NCBI GenBank assembly: GCA_028228615.1
Contig: JAOJBS010000002.1
Location: 62,001 to 126,000 of the forward strand
Reading direction: 5' to 3'
Length of the DNA stretch: 64,000 bases
DNA from: UBA4421 sp028228615
GTDB taxonomy: Bacteria > Pseudomonadota > Gammaproteobacteria > Pseudomonadales > Azotimanducaceae
The notes beneath the pieces were generated by a model that was not told where the DNA came from, did no database searches, and saw only the letters and a list, made by a program, of their open reading frames with translations. Made by a program: the position numbers and the translations under genes. This document shows, one piece after another, positions 53,562-62,540 of this stretch (within the stretch, counting starts at the first letter, position 1; every line of letters begins with the position of its first letter).

Positions 53562-55031
53562 ACCTTTAGACATCACCTGAGTAATAGATCTGCTGTGCTG
53601 GATGTTTTCCAGCGGATTGCCGCTGAGCAACACTAAATCTGCTGCCATACCCACTTTGATTTGTCCCATAGTGTCCTCTAGCCCCAAGAACTTAGCCGGC
53701 GTAACCGTGGCCGAAAAAAGGGCTTGTTGTGTGCTCATGCCGCTGGCCACCAGTAACTCCAACTCTGTATGCAGGCTGTAGCCGGGAATGCCAAGGCCAA
53801 TTGGCGTATCAGTGCCTGCACCAATGGGCACGCCTCGTTCCAACAATCGAGCAATTAAAAACTGACTCCAGTTGGCGAAGGTATGGTCGATGTCTAAGCT
53901 ATTGGCACTGAGGAGGTTGATTCTCGCCTGCCAGGCTTCCAGCACGTTTTGCGGCAATGCTGTCGCCGCTTCTGGCCAATCGGCTCGTTCAAAGGGTGTA
54001 AGCATGAGCACAGTGTTCAGGCGCAGCGTGGGCACCTGAATAGTATTGGTGAGGGTATCTAGTACTTCATTACAGCGGGCCTCATCATAGGCCTTAATGG
54101 CTGGAATGCGCTGTGCACTGTGCAGTTCGCTGCGCAAGGTATGTCCTAAGCCCTCGGTAAACCCCGTTATTTTGGCTTGCCGCTGCGCCAACAAGTCTTG
54201 CCAGTTTGCTGCACAAGCCAGTTCAATGTTGCGCAAATGCTCCATGGAGCCGGCTATTGGGCCTGCTACATCTGCGGTCATCATAAGCGGTACGTGGGAC
54301 GCTATGGGCATTTCTAGTTGTTTTGCCGCCGCCGCAAGGCTGTTGTAGGTAGCAGGATCTATGAGTTCATAGATTTTAATAAAATCAGCACCGGCGGATT
54401 TGAGCGCGGTGACTGTGGCCATTGCAGATTCTGCGCCAGAAACACCTGTACCAAGGGGCGGGCGGCTGGGGTCGCTGCCGTCATACACTACAAACTTGCC
54501 GTCTAATAACGGGCCGGAAAAATAGATGCGCGGAGCGGGTGTATCTTTGAGCTTTTCGCGCAGGGAGGCTAGCTTTTTCACATCACCGCCAGTGTCTCTA
54601 ACGCTGGTCACGCCATAACGCAAAAACAGCTCAGGCATGACATCTGTTAGCGCTTCGTCATAAAGAAAATGCACGTGCATGTCCCAAAGGCCTGGAATCA
54701 AAAATTGCCCGGCCGCGTCTACAATCTCATCGGTATCGTTAGAATTGGTTGCACCCGACGCTTCATCTACTGGGCCAACGTAAACAATTTTATCTTCTTG
54801 GATCACTACCTGTTGTTGGGTCGCCAGGCCATATACCGGATCTACTATATTGACGTTATTGATAATGGTCTTTGCTGCTTCGGGCGTCTCTTGGGTTGCC
54901 TGCGGTTTAGAGCAAGCCAATAACGTGCAACACAAACCAGCAACCATTAGCACTCGAGTGATTAATCGCGAGCGCGCACTGTGGTTAACCAGCAATGGAC
55001 TGGTGTATTTTGCTGCGGTGTACTTACTCAT
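53547..55031 (-). CDS. Amidohydrolase-family lipoprotein
   Basis: From the ATG at 55031 (AAGG SD) the protein has 494 residues. It begins with a lipoprotein signal ending LLAC-S (Cys40). The metal-binding WDMHVHF (HxH), a Lys in FIKIYELI, SHVPLM and a late GTDTPIG (Asp) mark a prolidase- or imidazolonepropionase-like amidohydrolase. It would act in the periplasm, held by lipid. Longer starts (55082, 55172) run into the SelW gene in another frame. It is 59 bases downstream of that gene and could share its promoter. Confidence 0.8.
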   Translation of the reverse strand: MSKYTAAKYTSPLLVNHSARSRLITRVLMVAGLCCTLLACSKPQATQETPEAAKTIINNVNIVDPVYGLATQQQVVIQEDKIVYVGPVDEASGATNSNDTDEIVDAAGQFLIPGLWDMHVHFLYDEALTDVMPELFLRYGVTSVRDTGGDVKKLASLREKLKDTPAPRIYFSGPLLDGKFVVYDGSDPSRPPLGTGVSGAESAMATVTALKSAGADFIKIYELIDPATYNSLAAAAKQLEMPIASHVPLMMTADVAGPIAGSMEHLRNIELACAANWQDLLAQRQAKITGFTEGLGHTLRSELHSAQRIPAIKAYDEARCNEVLDTLTNTIQVPTLRLNTVLMLTPFERADWPEAATALPQNVLEAWQARINLLSANSLDIDHTFANWSQFLIARLLERGVPIGAGTDTPIGLGIPGYSLHTELELLVASGMSTQQALFSATVTPAKFLGLEDTMGQIKVGMAADLVLLSGNPLENIQHSRSITQVMSKGLWVE

Positions 55032-55089
55032 TAAATCTGCCTTTTTAGGTGTGATGGGCGGCTGCGTATTGATGTTAGGCATGTGCTGG

Positions 55090-55311
55090 TTATCTATTTT
55101 TGATTTGGGCAATGAGCGCACCTTCGTCAGGAAAAGTGCCCGTTTGTTTTTTGCTATAGACCAGCGCGTCATCTAGCATAACCTCAAAGACGCCACCCCC
55201 GGCTTCAATCAACTCAACGTCTAACGCAAATTCAGATTTCAGTTTTGCAGCCAAACTGACCGCTTGTGGCGCGTAGTTTCACTGCACGCAATAAGTAATG
55301 GAAAATGTCAT
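55090..55311 (-). CDS. selW: SelW/Rdx-family selenoprotein with an in-frame UGA (Sec)
   Basis: This 73-residue gene is open only if the TGA at 55279-55281 is read as selenocysteine. The product starts MTFSITYCVQU, so Cys8 and Sec11 form the CxxU redox motif of the SelW/SelT/SelH (Rdx) family. It continues with AAKLKSEF, an EAGGGVFEVMLDDALVYSKK stretch and GTFPDEGALIAQI, which match the family's GxGGVFEV...LVYSKK core. Coding sense continues for 62 codons past the TGA, to a TAA. A hairpin begins at the TGA and a sigma70-type promoter lies upstream. SelA/B/C genes are not in the window, so Sec decoding is inferred. Confidence 0.82.
55246..55286 (-). promoter_or_regulatory. Candidate bacterial SECIS hairpin at the selW UGA
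   Basis: On the minus strand TGCAG (55286-55282) pairs with CTGCA (55250-55246), and AAACT (55279-55275) pairs with AGTTT (55257-55253). They enclose the UGA at the base of the stem, as in bacterial SECIS elements. A 3-bp CGC/GCG helix may continue into the loop. I cannot confirm the G-U apical motif that SelB needs. Confidence 0.5.
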
Positions 55312-55358
55312 TGGCGGTTCCTAGGTTGGCCCTTGAAGGTGCATTGCTGTGACCCGTG

Positions 55359-55387
55359 AAGATAGTCCCGGCACCCTAGAGAGTCAA
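55359..55387 (-). promoter_or_regulatory. Sigma70-type promoter of selW
   Basis: On the minus strand TTGACT (55387-55382) and TATCTT (55364-55359) are separated by exactly 17 bases. Transcription would start about 40 bases before the selW ATG. Confidence 0.6.
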
Positions 55388-55552
55388 TTTAGAGCGTCAA
55401 TTTAGGGAGGCAATTGGCGATTTCTCGAAGGCCTTGGGTATATCCGTTTTTGCGGCTTATATCAGTATCTTATATCAGCTCCTTACACCTAGGTTTAGAT
55501 TTTTTCTCGTTGTTGTATAGTCTTTTGCTTTGCATTTAAACGGGGATTTTCT

Positions 55553-57097
55553 ATGAGCGTTAAGTATTACGATTGGACCGCCTATCACGCCAATATGCGC
55601 GGTAATAAAGTAGCGATCATCGATTTAGACACCCGCAACGAACTGACTTATGCCCAGCTAGATCAGCGCGCAGAGCGTCTGGCGGCATGGTTGCAAAGCC
55701 AAGGTGTGACCAAGGGTGATCGCGTTGCGCTGCTTACGCCAAATTGTCCTGAGGTTTTTGAAGCGGAGTTTGCTTGCGCCAAGATTGGTGCCATCTGTAT
55801 TCCCCTCAACTGGCGTTTAACAGTGCCGGAGTTGGAATATATTCTTAATGACTCTACCCCCAACGTGTTGATATTTGACCAGACCTTTGGCGAGCAAGCC
55901 GCCGCGTTGCAGGAGCTTTGCAGCTTTGCCCATACTTTAGAGGTGGCAATGGAGAATGCCAGTTCAAGCTATGAGCTGGCGTTGGCTGGGGCCGATGAAA
56001 AGTGCCAAGCCATCGAATGCACCCATGATGATGTTGCCATGATCATGTACACCTCGGGGACCACAGGTCATCCCAAGGGTGCCATGATCACCTTTGGCAT
56101 GAATCTATATAACGCCATTAACCTTGGTCTGCCTGCTGGGGTGAGTGCCAATACGGTGCAACTGGTGATTTTGCCTTTGTTTCACACGGGCGGCATGAAC
56201 TGTTACGCCAACCCTGTGCTCCACGCTGGTGGACAGATTTTGCTGATGCGCGAGTTTGAGCCTGGTCGTGCGCTGTCGATTATTGGCGATGCTAACTTAG
56301 GCGTTACCCATTTCTTTGGCGTACCCGCGCCTTATCAATTTATGATGCAACACCCTGACTTTGAGTCTACTGACCTTAGTCGTATACAAACCGCAGGCGT
56401 AGGTGGCGCACCTTGCGCAGAAGCCATTCTTTCCGGCTGGATCGACCGCGGCGTGTCGTTAATACAAGGTTGGGGTATGACTGAAACCAGCCCCGGCGGC
56501 ACGGCCTTAGATGCAGCCGATGTGCTGCGTAAAATTGGTTCAGCGGGTAAGCCGTTACTGCACACTGAAGTTAAGATTATTGATGACGAAGGCGCAGAGT
56601 TGCCTTGGGGCGAGGTGGGCGAATTGCTTATTCGCGGGCCAAATATTACCCCCGGCTATTGGAACAAACCTGAAGCCACTAAAGATGCCTTTGTGGAGGG
56701 TTGGTTGAAGACTGGCGATGCTGCGCGTTTTGACGATGAAGGATTTATTTATATCGTTGACCGCTGGAAGGACATGTACATTTCTGGCGGTGAAAACGTC
56801 TACCCAGCAGAAGTAGAAAACGTGCTCTACCAACTGCCGCAGGTGGCAGAGGCCGCAATTATTGGTGTGCCTGATGATCGTTGGGGCGAAACCGGTAAAG
56901 CAGTGCTGGTACTTAAGCCAGATGCGCAGTTGTCTGCCGATGAGGTCATTGGTCACTGTTTAGGTAAATTGGCGAAGTTCAAGGTGCCTGCAAGTGTTGA
57001 ATTTATTCAGGCCTTGCCGCGCAATGCCACAGGCAAAGTGCTGAAGCGAACGCTGCGTGACCAGTATGTTGCGACGGATGCGCCGGCAATAAGCTAA
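55553..57097 (+). CDS. Acyl-CoA synthetase (fatty-acid or aryl-CoA ligase)
   Basis: This 514-residue AMP-forming ligase has the P-loop YTSGTTGHPKGAM near residues 166-178, GWGMTETSPGG near 308, TGDAARFDDEGFIYIVDRWK near 385-404 and the adenylate-closing Lys in RNATGKVLKR near the end. It activates a carboxylic acid as CoA thioester via acyl-AMP. It is upstream of the aldehyde dehydrogenase gene on the same strand, fitting a pathway for a side-chain-bearing aromatic or fatty acid. Substrate cannot be fixed. Confidence 0.93.
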   Translation: MSVKYYDWTAYHANMRGNKVAIIDLDTRNELTYAQLDQRAERLAAWLQSQGVTKGDRVALLTPNCPEVFEAEFACAKIGAICIPLNWRLTVPELEYILNDSTPNVLIFDQTFGEQAAALQELCSFAHTLEVAMENASSSYELALAGADEKCQAIECTHDDVAMIMYTSGTTGHPKGAMITFGMNLYNAINLGLPAGVSANTVQLVILPLFHTGGMNCYANPVLHAGGQILLMREFEPGRALSIIGDANLGVTHFFGVPAPYQFMMQHPDFESTDLSRIQTAGVGGAPCAEAILSGWIDRGVSLIQGWGMTETSPGGTALDAADVLRKIGSAGKPLLHTEVKIIDDEGAELPWGEVGELLIRGPNITPGYWNKPEATKDAFVEGWLKTGDAARFDDEGFIYIVDRWKDMYISGGENVYPAEVENVLYQLPQVAEAAIIGVPDDRWGETGKAVLVLKPDAQLSADEVIGHCLGKLAKFKVPASVEFIQALPRNATGKVLKRTLRDQYVATDAPAIS

Positions 57098-57221
57098 GGT
57101 TTCTTGCGCAGCAGATTTGTTGCGCTCTAGTGATTAGGACGGTGTAGGACGGCTTATGACTGGTTTGCACATTCCAGGGAAAAGCGCAGTCTTACTAAAT
57201 TAAATTAGAGAGGGTGGTGTT

Positions 57222-58688
57222 ATGAGTGAATCAATTTCCCAGACCGGGACAATGGATGATGATATGTCAGCAGAGCAGATGCAGACTGTCTTAGACCGTC
57301 AGAAACGCGCTTATTTGGCCGACGGCGTAGTGTCTACCAAACTGCGTATTGATCGTCTTGAACGTGCGGTAAATGTTTTAAAGAACAACCAAAAAGAATT
57401 AGTTGAGGCCATGTCAGCAGACTTTGGTCATCGCAGTGAACATCAGTCTATATTTACTGATATCGCCTCAGCCATTGGTCCCATTCGGCATGCACAAAAG
57501 CACCTTGCTGGCTGGCAGAAAAAGCAAAAGCGTAAAGTGACACCGGGCATATTGGCGTTACTGGGTGCCAAGGCTTGGGTTGAATATCAGCCCTTGGGTG
57601 TTGTGGGGGTGATTAGCCCGTGGAACTTTCCAGTGAATTTAACCTTTACGCCGCTGGCCGGTATTTTGGCTGCGGGCAATCGCTGCATGATCAAGCCTAG
57701 CGAATACACGCCGGAGACCTCTAAAGCAATGGCGGCGGCAATTGCCAAAGAGTTTGACGCCGATGAAATTGCTGTTATCACGGGTGGCCCTGAAACAGGC
57801 GCTAACTTCTCCGGCCTTGCCTTTGACCACTTGCTGTTCACCGGCGCCACGTCTGTTGCCAAACATGTGATGCGTGCGGCGGCAGCTAACCTTGTGCCCG
57901 TGACCTTAGAGCTAGGGGGCAAGTCGCCTGTAGTGATTTCTCGCACAGCACCCATGGCGGCCACAACGGATGCATTAATGGCCGGCAAAATGCTCAACGC
58001 CGGGCAAATTTGTTTGGCACCAGACTATGTATTTGTGCCTGAAGAGCGCATGGGTGAGTTTGTTGAATCCAGCAAAAAGTCGGTGGCTAAAATGTATCCA
58101 ACGTTGGTAGATAACCCAGATTACACTTCAATAGTTAACGATCGGCATTTTGATCGTATTAATCAATACGTTGAAGAGGCCAAGGAAGCAGGTGTTGAGG
58201 TAGTAGAAATTAATCCGGCTAATGAAGATTTTCGTCAGCAACCGACTAACAAGATTGCGCCAACGCTGTTGATTAACCCGCCGGAAGATTCAGCGGTCAT
58301 GCAGGAAGAAATTTTTGGTCCAGTGATGCCCGTTAAATCTTACGAGCACATGGACGAAACAATTGATTACGTTAATGCTCACGACCGTCCGTTGGGTCTT
58401 TACTATTTTGGTAACGACCAAAAAGAAGTGGATAAAGTTTTAGGAGAAACCACCTCAGGGGGTGTCACCCTGAATGATGTTTTGATGCACATCTCCCAAG
58501 AGAACTTGCCCTTTGGCGGCGTCGGTCCGTCGGGTACCGGTTCTTATCACGGTGAAGATGGCTTCCGTGCTTTTAGTCATACCAAGGCGGTCTATCAGCA
58601 GGCAAAATTTAATCCGGCAGAAATGTTGGGTTTACGGCCACCTTATGGCGATAAGTTGCTGAACTTGCTCAAAGGTCAAATGAAGTAA
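57222..58688 (+). CDS. Coniferyl-aldehyde-dehydrogenase-type aldehyde dehydrogenase
   Basis: This 488-residue NAD(P)-dependent dehydrogenase has the NPWNFP-type motif as SPWNFPVNL near residue 130, the catalytic Glu in LELGGKSP near 230 and the catalytic Cys in NAGQICLAPDYV near 267. The membrane-edge C-terminus (AEMLGLRPPYGDKLL) is typical of the CalB-like branch that oxidises coniferyl aldehyde and other long or bulky aldehydes to acids. A strong SD (AGAGAGGG) precedes it. With the upstream ligase it would feed acids into CoA-dependent breakdown. Confidence 0.85.
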   Translation: MSESISQTGTMDDDMSAEQMQTVLDRQKRAYLADGVVSTKLRIDRLERAVNVLKNNQKELVEAMSADFGHRSEHQSIFTDIASAIGPIRHAQKHLAGWQKKQKRKVTPGILALLGAKAWVEYQPLGVVGVISPWNFPVNLTFTPLAGILAAGNRCMIKPSEYTPETSKAMAAAIAKEFDADEIAVITGGPETGANFSGLAFDHLLFTGATSVAKHVMRAAAANLVPVTLELGGKSPVVISRTAPMAATTDALMAGKMLNAGQICLAPDYVFVPEERMGEFVESSKKSVAKMYPTLVDNPDYTSIVNDRHFDRINQYVEEAKEAGVEVVEINPANEDFRQQPTNKIAPTLLINPPEDSAVMQEEIFGPVMPVKSYEHMDETIDYVNAHDRPLGLYYFGNDQKEVDKVLGETTSGGVTLNDVLMHISQENLPFGGVGPSGTGSYHGEDGFRAFSHTKAVYQQAKFNPAEMLGLRPPYGDKLLNLLKGQMK

Positions 58689-58754
58689 CACCTTGCAAAT
58701 CTCATCCGCCTCTACTTGTTGTTTAAGCAGGGGCGGACTGATGGTCTCTTCCTC

Positions 58755-59165
58755 TTAGCCAGGGTTTTTCGGCATTGCCGGTACGCCGTCGGCTAACTCC
58801 ACCCAATTTTGCTTACTGCCACTCCACACGTGAAACTGCGGTGCGAACTCTGAGGTGTCGTCTAAAGTACCCGTTTTCAAGTAGATCATCTCAGCTTGGC
58901 TGGGCACCTTGGAATAAATAGGCGAGCCGCAGTTACCGCAGAAAAAGCGCTCTACTGCATCGCCACTGTCTGTGTCCGCGTCTTGATACAGCTTGGGTTG
59001 GCCTTGGGTTATGTGGAACTCAGGGACGGGTACACCGGCCAATGTTGAAAACGCTGATCCGGCCTGGCGCTGGCAATTCTTACAGTGGCAAACGCCAGTC
59101 ATTGCAGGTGGGTTGTCTAAACTATATTTGATCTCGCCGCATAGGCATTGTCCGGTTGTAGACAT
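58755..59165 (-). CDS. GFA-family (Gfa-like) zinc protein
   Basis: From the ATG at 59165 this is a 136-residue protein. The GFA zinc-binding pattern is CLCG near residues 7-10, CHCKNCQRQ near 26-34 and FFCGNCGSPIY near 75-85. These Cys ligate two zinc ions in the glutathione-dependent formaldehyde-activating fold. Whether it handles glutathione adducts of formaldehyde or another aldehyde is unknown. It is on the opposite strand to the aldehyde dehydrogenase gene and convergent with it. Confidence 0.85.
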   Translation of the reverse strand: MSTTGQCLCGEIKYSLDNPPAMTGVCHCKNCQRQAGSAFSTLAGVPVPEFHITQGQPKLYQDADTDSGDAVERFFCGNCGSPIYSKVPSQAEMIYLKTGTLDDTSEFAPQFHVWSGSKQNWVELADGVPAMPKNPG

Positions 59166-59402
59166 GGTGGTGCTCCCTCTCATTATTGTTCTAATTAAGT
59201 CTAAAGTTTTTGTTGTTAAAACCAATGGGGTGACGATGCCGTTTTATATCGTCCATATCAAGGGCATCAAAAGCATCGCGGCCAACAAGATTTACTGCGG
59301 GCAGGTTAGGTCAGGTTTCTCACGCGCTTTTTCTCTCGAATAGGGGTCTGTTGGGCGGTGATTTGCTGTAGCATCTGCACCGTTATTCTTCTCGGCTAGG
59401 CT

Positions 59403-60494
59403 ATGCTGCGTATTCAAAATGTACTCCTCAACCCCAGGCTAAATTGTGGCTTTGACCATGACTTTTTGCCTGGTGGAATGACCGTTGTACTTGGGCGTAA
59501 TCAGGCTGGCAAAACCAATTTATGTCGGCTTATTGCCGGCTTATCTACCCAAGCTGTTGGCGATCTGTCGTTAAACAATGCGCCGCTGAATAAACTCAGC
59601 CCGCAAAAGCGTTCAGTGGCAGTGGTCTTCCAAGCTTTTGTTAATTATCCCAATTGGTCTGTGCAGCAAAATATTGCGTCGCCTATGGTGGCAGCGGGTA
59701 AAGACAAAGCGTACATCCAAAGTCGGGTAGTCGAGTTGGCGGCAAAACTTGGGCTGGGTGAGTTACTTCAGCGCATGCCCAATGAACTATCCGGTGGCCA
59801 GCAACAGCGTCTGGCGATTGCCCGCGCCTTAGCTAAAGAAGCCCAGGTTTTACTGTTAGATGAGCCGTTGGTGAACTTAGATTACAAGTTGCGTGAAGCG
59901 CTGGCCTTGGAACTGCGCAGTCTTTTGGATGACGGTGACACCACGGTGATCTATACCACCACAGACCCCAAGGACGCCTTCACGCTAGGGGACGATTTGT
60001 TGCTGCTAGAGGGCGGTAGCAAGTTACAGGCGGGTGCGCCACTCAGCGTTTATCAAACACCCAAGACCTTCGCAGCAGCCAATCTAATGAGCGACCCCGG
60101 TATCAATACTTTTGCTTGGTCGACACTCACGGATCAGACGTTTGCCCAGCAAAGCCAAGCAGCCGGTGGCGTATCTGGGCTGGGTGGGGTAAGACCGGAA
60201 CATCTGTTTTTTGTTGATAAAAGCGAGTTCAACGCAGAAGAATGCGTTGGCTTTGGCCTGCAAGTTTCGGCGCTAGAAACCAGTGGGGACGAAACTTTTG
60301 TCCATGGTGTCGTGCAGGCCTCCAACCTTGGATTGTCCGGTCCTAGATTGCCTGACTCTGGATTGTCTGACACTGGATTGCCAGATCAACCCTCATGGGT
60401 TGTGCGCAGTCCGGGCATGCTCAATTTCAGCCAAGGACAAGTATTGTTGGTGGCTGCGCGTAAGCGGGATATTCTCGCTTTTGGTGGGCAGTAA
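59403..60494 (+). CDS. glpS: Glycerol ABC transporter ATPase GlpS
   Basis: This 363-residue ATPase has Walker A as LGRNQAGKT (31-39), with Asn-Gln where Ser-Gly is usual. It has the full signature LSGGQ (129-133) and Walker B LLLDEP (D153-E154), then TTTDPKDA with Thr187 in place of the switch His. The C-terminal half is a MalK-like regulatory domain containing a Leu-Ser/Pro-Asp repeat made of 15-mers. The operon order glpS-T-P-Q-U-V matches the glycerol importer of rhizobia, which is the basis of the name. Its ATP site looks impaired while its signature is intact. Confidence 0.8.
   Translation: MLRIQNVLLNPRLNCGFDHDFLPGGMTVVLGRNQAGKTNLCRLIAGLSTQAVGDLSLNNAPLNKLSPQKRSVAVVFQAFVNYPNWSVQQNIASPMVAAGKDKAYIQSRVVELAAKLGLGELLQRMPNELSGGQQQRLAIARALAKEAQVLLLDEPLVNLDYKLREALALELRSLLDDGDTTVIYTTTDPKDAFTLGDDLLLLEGGSKLQAGAPLSVYQTPKTFAAANLMSDPGINTFAWSTLTDQTFAQQSQAAGGVSGLGGVRPEHLFFVDKSEFNAEECVGFGLQVSALETSGDETFVHGVVQASNLGLSGPRLPDSGLSDTGLPDQPSWVVRSPGMLNFSQGQVLLVAARKRDILAFGGQ
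60331..60390. repeat. Four in-frame 15-mers in glpS
   Basis: GATTGTCCGGTCCTA and three diverged copies follow each other exactly, adding about 20 residues of the pattern LSGPR/LPDSG to the C-terminal domain. The period preserves the frame. Confidence 0.85.
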
Positions 60495-60495
60495 C

Positions 60496-61620
60496 ATGGC
60501 GAATATTGTTCTCGACGAGTTAGGCTTTGCCTATCCCGGTGCTTTAGAGCCGACGTTGCTACCACTGTCTGTAGAAATTAAAGATGGTGAGGCGTTTGCT
60601 TTATTAGGGGCGTCCGGCGCCGGTAAAACTACGCTGCTGAATTTACTCTCAGGGTTGCTGGTCCCCACAACTGGCAGAATATTATTTGACGGTGTAGATG
60701 TGTCTGCCCAGTCCGGTAGTCAGCGCAACCTAGCCCAGGTGTTTCAGTTTCCAGTGCTGTACGAGTCTTTAACTATTGCGGATAACCTCGCGTTTCCGTT
60801 GCGCGCAAGAAAAGCCGTCAATGGCTTCTCTGCTGCCGATATTGCTTCCCGCGTAGCAAAAATTGCTGGCGAGTTAGGCATTGAAAACCTGCTCAAACGT
60901 AAACCTAAAACTCTGTCGCTGTTTCAAAAACAGCTAGTGGCCATTGGTCGCGCGTTGATGCGCCCAGATGTTTCAGTGGTTTTATTAGATGAGCCGTTAA
61001 CCGCGGTAGAGCCTCGGACCAAGTGGCAGCTGCGCCAAAGCCTTAAGCGGTTACAGGAAGAGCTTGGGGTGACCATGATCTATGTTACCCACGATCAGAC
61101 TGAAGCTTTGACCTTTGCTGATCGCGTGGCCGTTATGGCGGATGGAAACATTTTGCAGACCGCGTCGCCACAAGAGGTGTATGAGCATCCTGCTCACGAA
61201 TTTGTTGGCTTCTTTATTGGCAGCCCGGGTATGAATTTTGTCGCAATAGATACCGCTGCCCCTGACCCAATGTATGCAGCGAGTGGGGTAGATAGATCTG
61301 CACAGCGCATAGGCTTTAAGCCTGAGTGGGCTCGGTTAGAGAACCCTTCAATGAATGGCCCATCCTCTGCGGTGCATTGGCCGGCTAGAGTCACGCATTG
61401 TCAAATTCTGGGTACTCAAGATGGTGCTCCAGTGGGCATTACTACCCTTGCAAGTGAGGTGGGAGAGTTAAAGGTGCGCGGCGCAATTAACATGGGCGTT
61501 GGCGATGACATCAAGGTGACGGTGGACAGATTTGTGAGCTTTTCTGACGAGCAATATATAGCCACTCACTATGCTCAGAGCAGCACTGGCCAGCTCGCAA
61601 ACTCTGTTGGTGATGAATAA
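60496..61620 (+). CDS. glpT: Glycerol ABC transporter ATPase GlpT
   Basis: From the ATG at 60496 this is a 374-residue ATPase. It has canonical Walker A GASGAGKT (38-45), Walker B VVLLDEP (D165-E166) and the switch His199 in YVTHDQTEA, but its signature is degenerate (LSLFQ at 140-144 instead of LSGGQ). This complements GlpS, which keeps the signature and has lost the switch His. Its stop and the next start overlap as TAATG. A longer frame starting at 60283 merely overlaps glpS. Confidence 0.85.
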   Translation: MANIVLDELGFAYPGALEPTLLPLSVEIKDGEAFALLGASGAGKTTLLNLLSGLLVPTTGRILFDGVDVSAQSGSQRNLAQVFQFPVLYESLTIADNLAFPLRARKAVNGFSAADIASRVAKIAGELGIENLLKRKPKTLSLFQKQLVAIGRALMRPDVSVVLLDEPLTAVEPRTKWQLRQSLKRLQEELGVTMIYVTHDQTEALTFADRVAVMADGNILQTASPQEVYEHPAHEFVGFFIGSPGMNFVAIDTAAPDPMYAASGVDRSAQRIGFKPEWARLENPSMNGPSSAVHWPARVTHCQILGTQDGAPVGITTLASEVGELKVRGAINMGVGDDIKVTVDRFVSFSDEQYIATHYAQSSTGQLANSVGDE

Positions 61621-62540
61621 TGGCGATTAACAAACCTTACAATAATCGCGCGTGGCTTGGCGTGCTGCCGGTGCTGCTCATTGTCTCATTCAGTGCGGTC
61701 ATTCCACTGATGACGGTGGTGAATTATTCCGTCCAAGATATTTTAGATTTCAATAGTCGCTTTTACGTGGGCCTAGACTGGTACCGTGAAACACTGCAAG
61801 ACCCACGCTTTATTGAGGCCTTTGGTCGTCAGGTGCTGTTTAGTTTAAGCGTGCTGGCCATTGAAATACCCTTGGGCATCTTGGTCGCGAGAGGGTTGCC
61901 AAAGAGTGGCGTATGGACCTCAGTTCTACTCATATTATTGGCGGTACCGCTGCTTATTCCATGGAACGTGGTGGGGACCATTTGGCAAATTTATGCGCGC
62001 TCAGATATTGGTTTGTTAGGCGTGGGGTTGAACGAATTAGGGTTGGCGTTTAACTACACATCTAACCCTACCCATGCGTGGCTTACTTTAATTGCAATGG
62101 ATGTGTGGCATTGGACATCATTGGTCGCGCTGTTGTCCTTTGCGGGTTTGACCTCAGTACCACCGGCTTATTACCAAGCAGCTGAATTAGACGGCGCCAG
62201 CAAATGGCAGGTATTTCGTTATGTCGAAATGCCGCGGTTGGGCGGCGTGTTGGTCATTGCGGTGTTACTGCGTCTGATGGACAGCTTTATGATTTACACC
62301 GAACCCTTTGTGCTCACTGGCGGTGGCCCCGGTAACGCCACAACATTTTTAAGTCAGTATTTGGCGACCATGGCGGTGGGGCAATTTGACCTAGGACCGG
62401 CGGCGGCCTTCTCCGTGATCTACTTCTTATTCATTCTGTTGTTCTGTTGGATTTTTTATAGCAGCGTCATGACAGACGAGACGGTAGAGGATGCGGTAGA
62501 AAATACAGCTAACAACAATGAGGCACGCCGTCATGACTAG
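61620..62540 (+). CDS. glpP: Glycerol ABC transporter permease GlpP
   Basis: This 306-residue membrane protein has about six helices. The EAA-type loop (YQAAELDGASKWQVFRYVEMPRLG) near residues 184-207 docks the ATPase. It follows glpT by a TAATG overlap and is paired with GlpQ. The N-terminus lacks the extra MalF helices, as expected of this sugar/glycerol permease group. Confidence 0.88.
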   Translation: MAINKPYNNRAWLGVLPVLLIVSFSAVIPLMTVVNYSVQDILDFNSRFYVGLDWYRETLQDPRFIEAFGRQVLFSLSVLAIEIPLGILVARGLPKSGVWTSVLLILLAVPLLIPWNVVGTIWQIYARSDIGLLGVGLNELGLAFNYTSNPTHAWLTLIAMDVWHWTSLVALLSFAGLTSVPPAYYQAAELDGASKWQVFRYVEMPRLGGVLVIAVLLRLMDSFMIYTEPFVLTGGGPGNATTFLSQYLATMAVGQFDLGPAAAFSVIYFLFILLFCWIFYSSVMTDETVEDAVENTANNNEARRHD

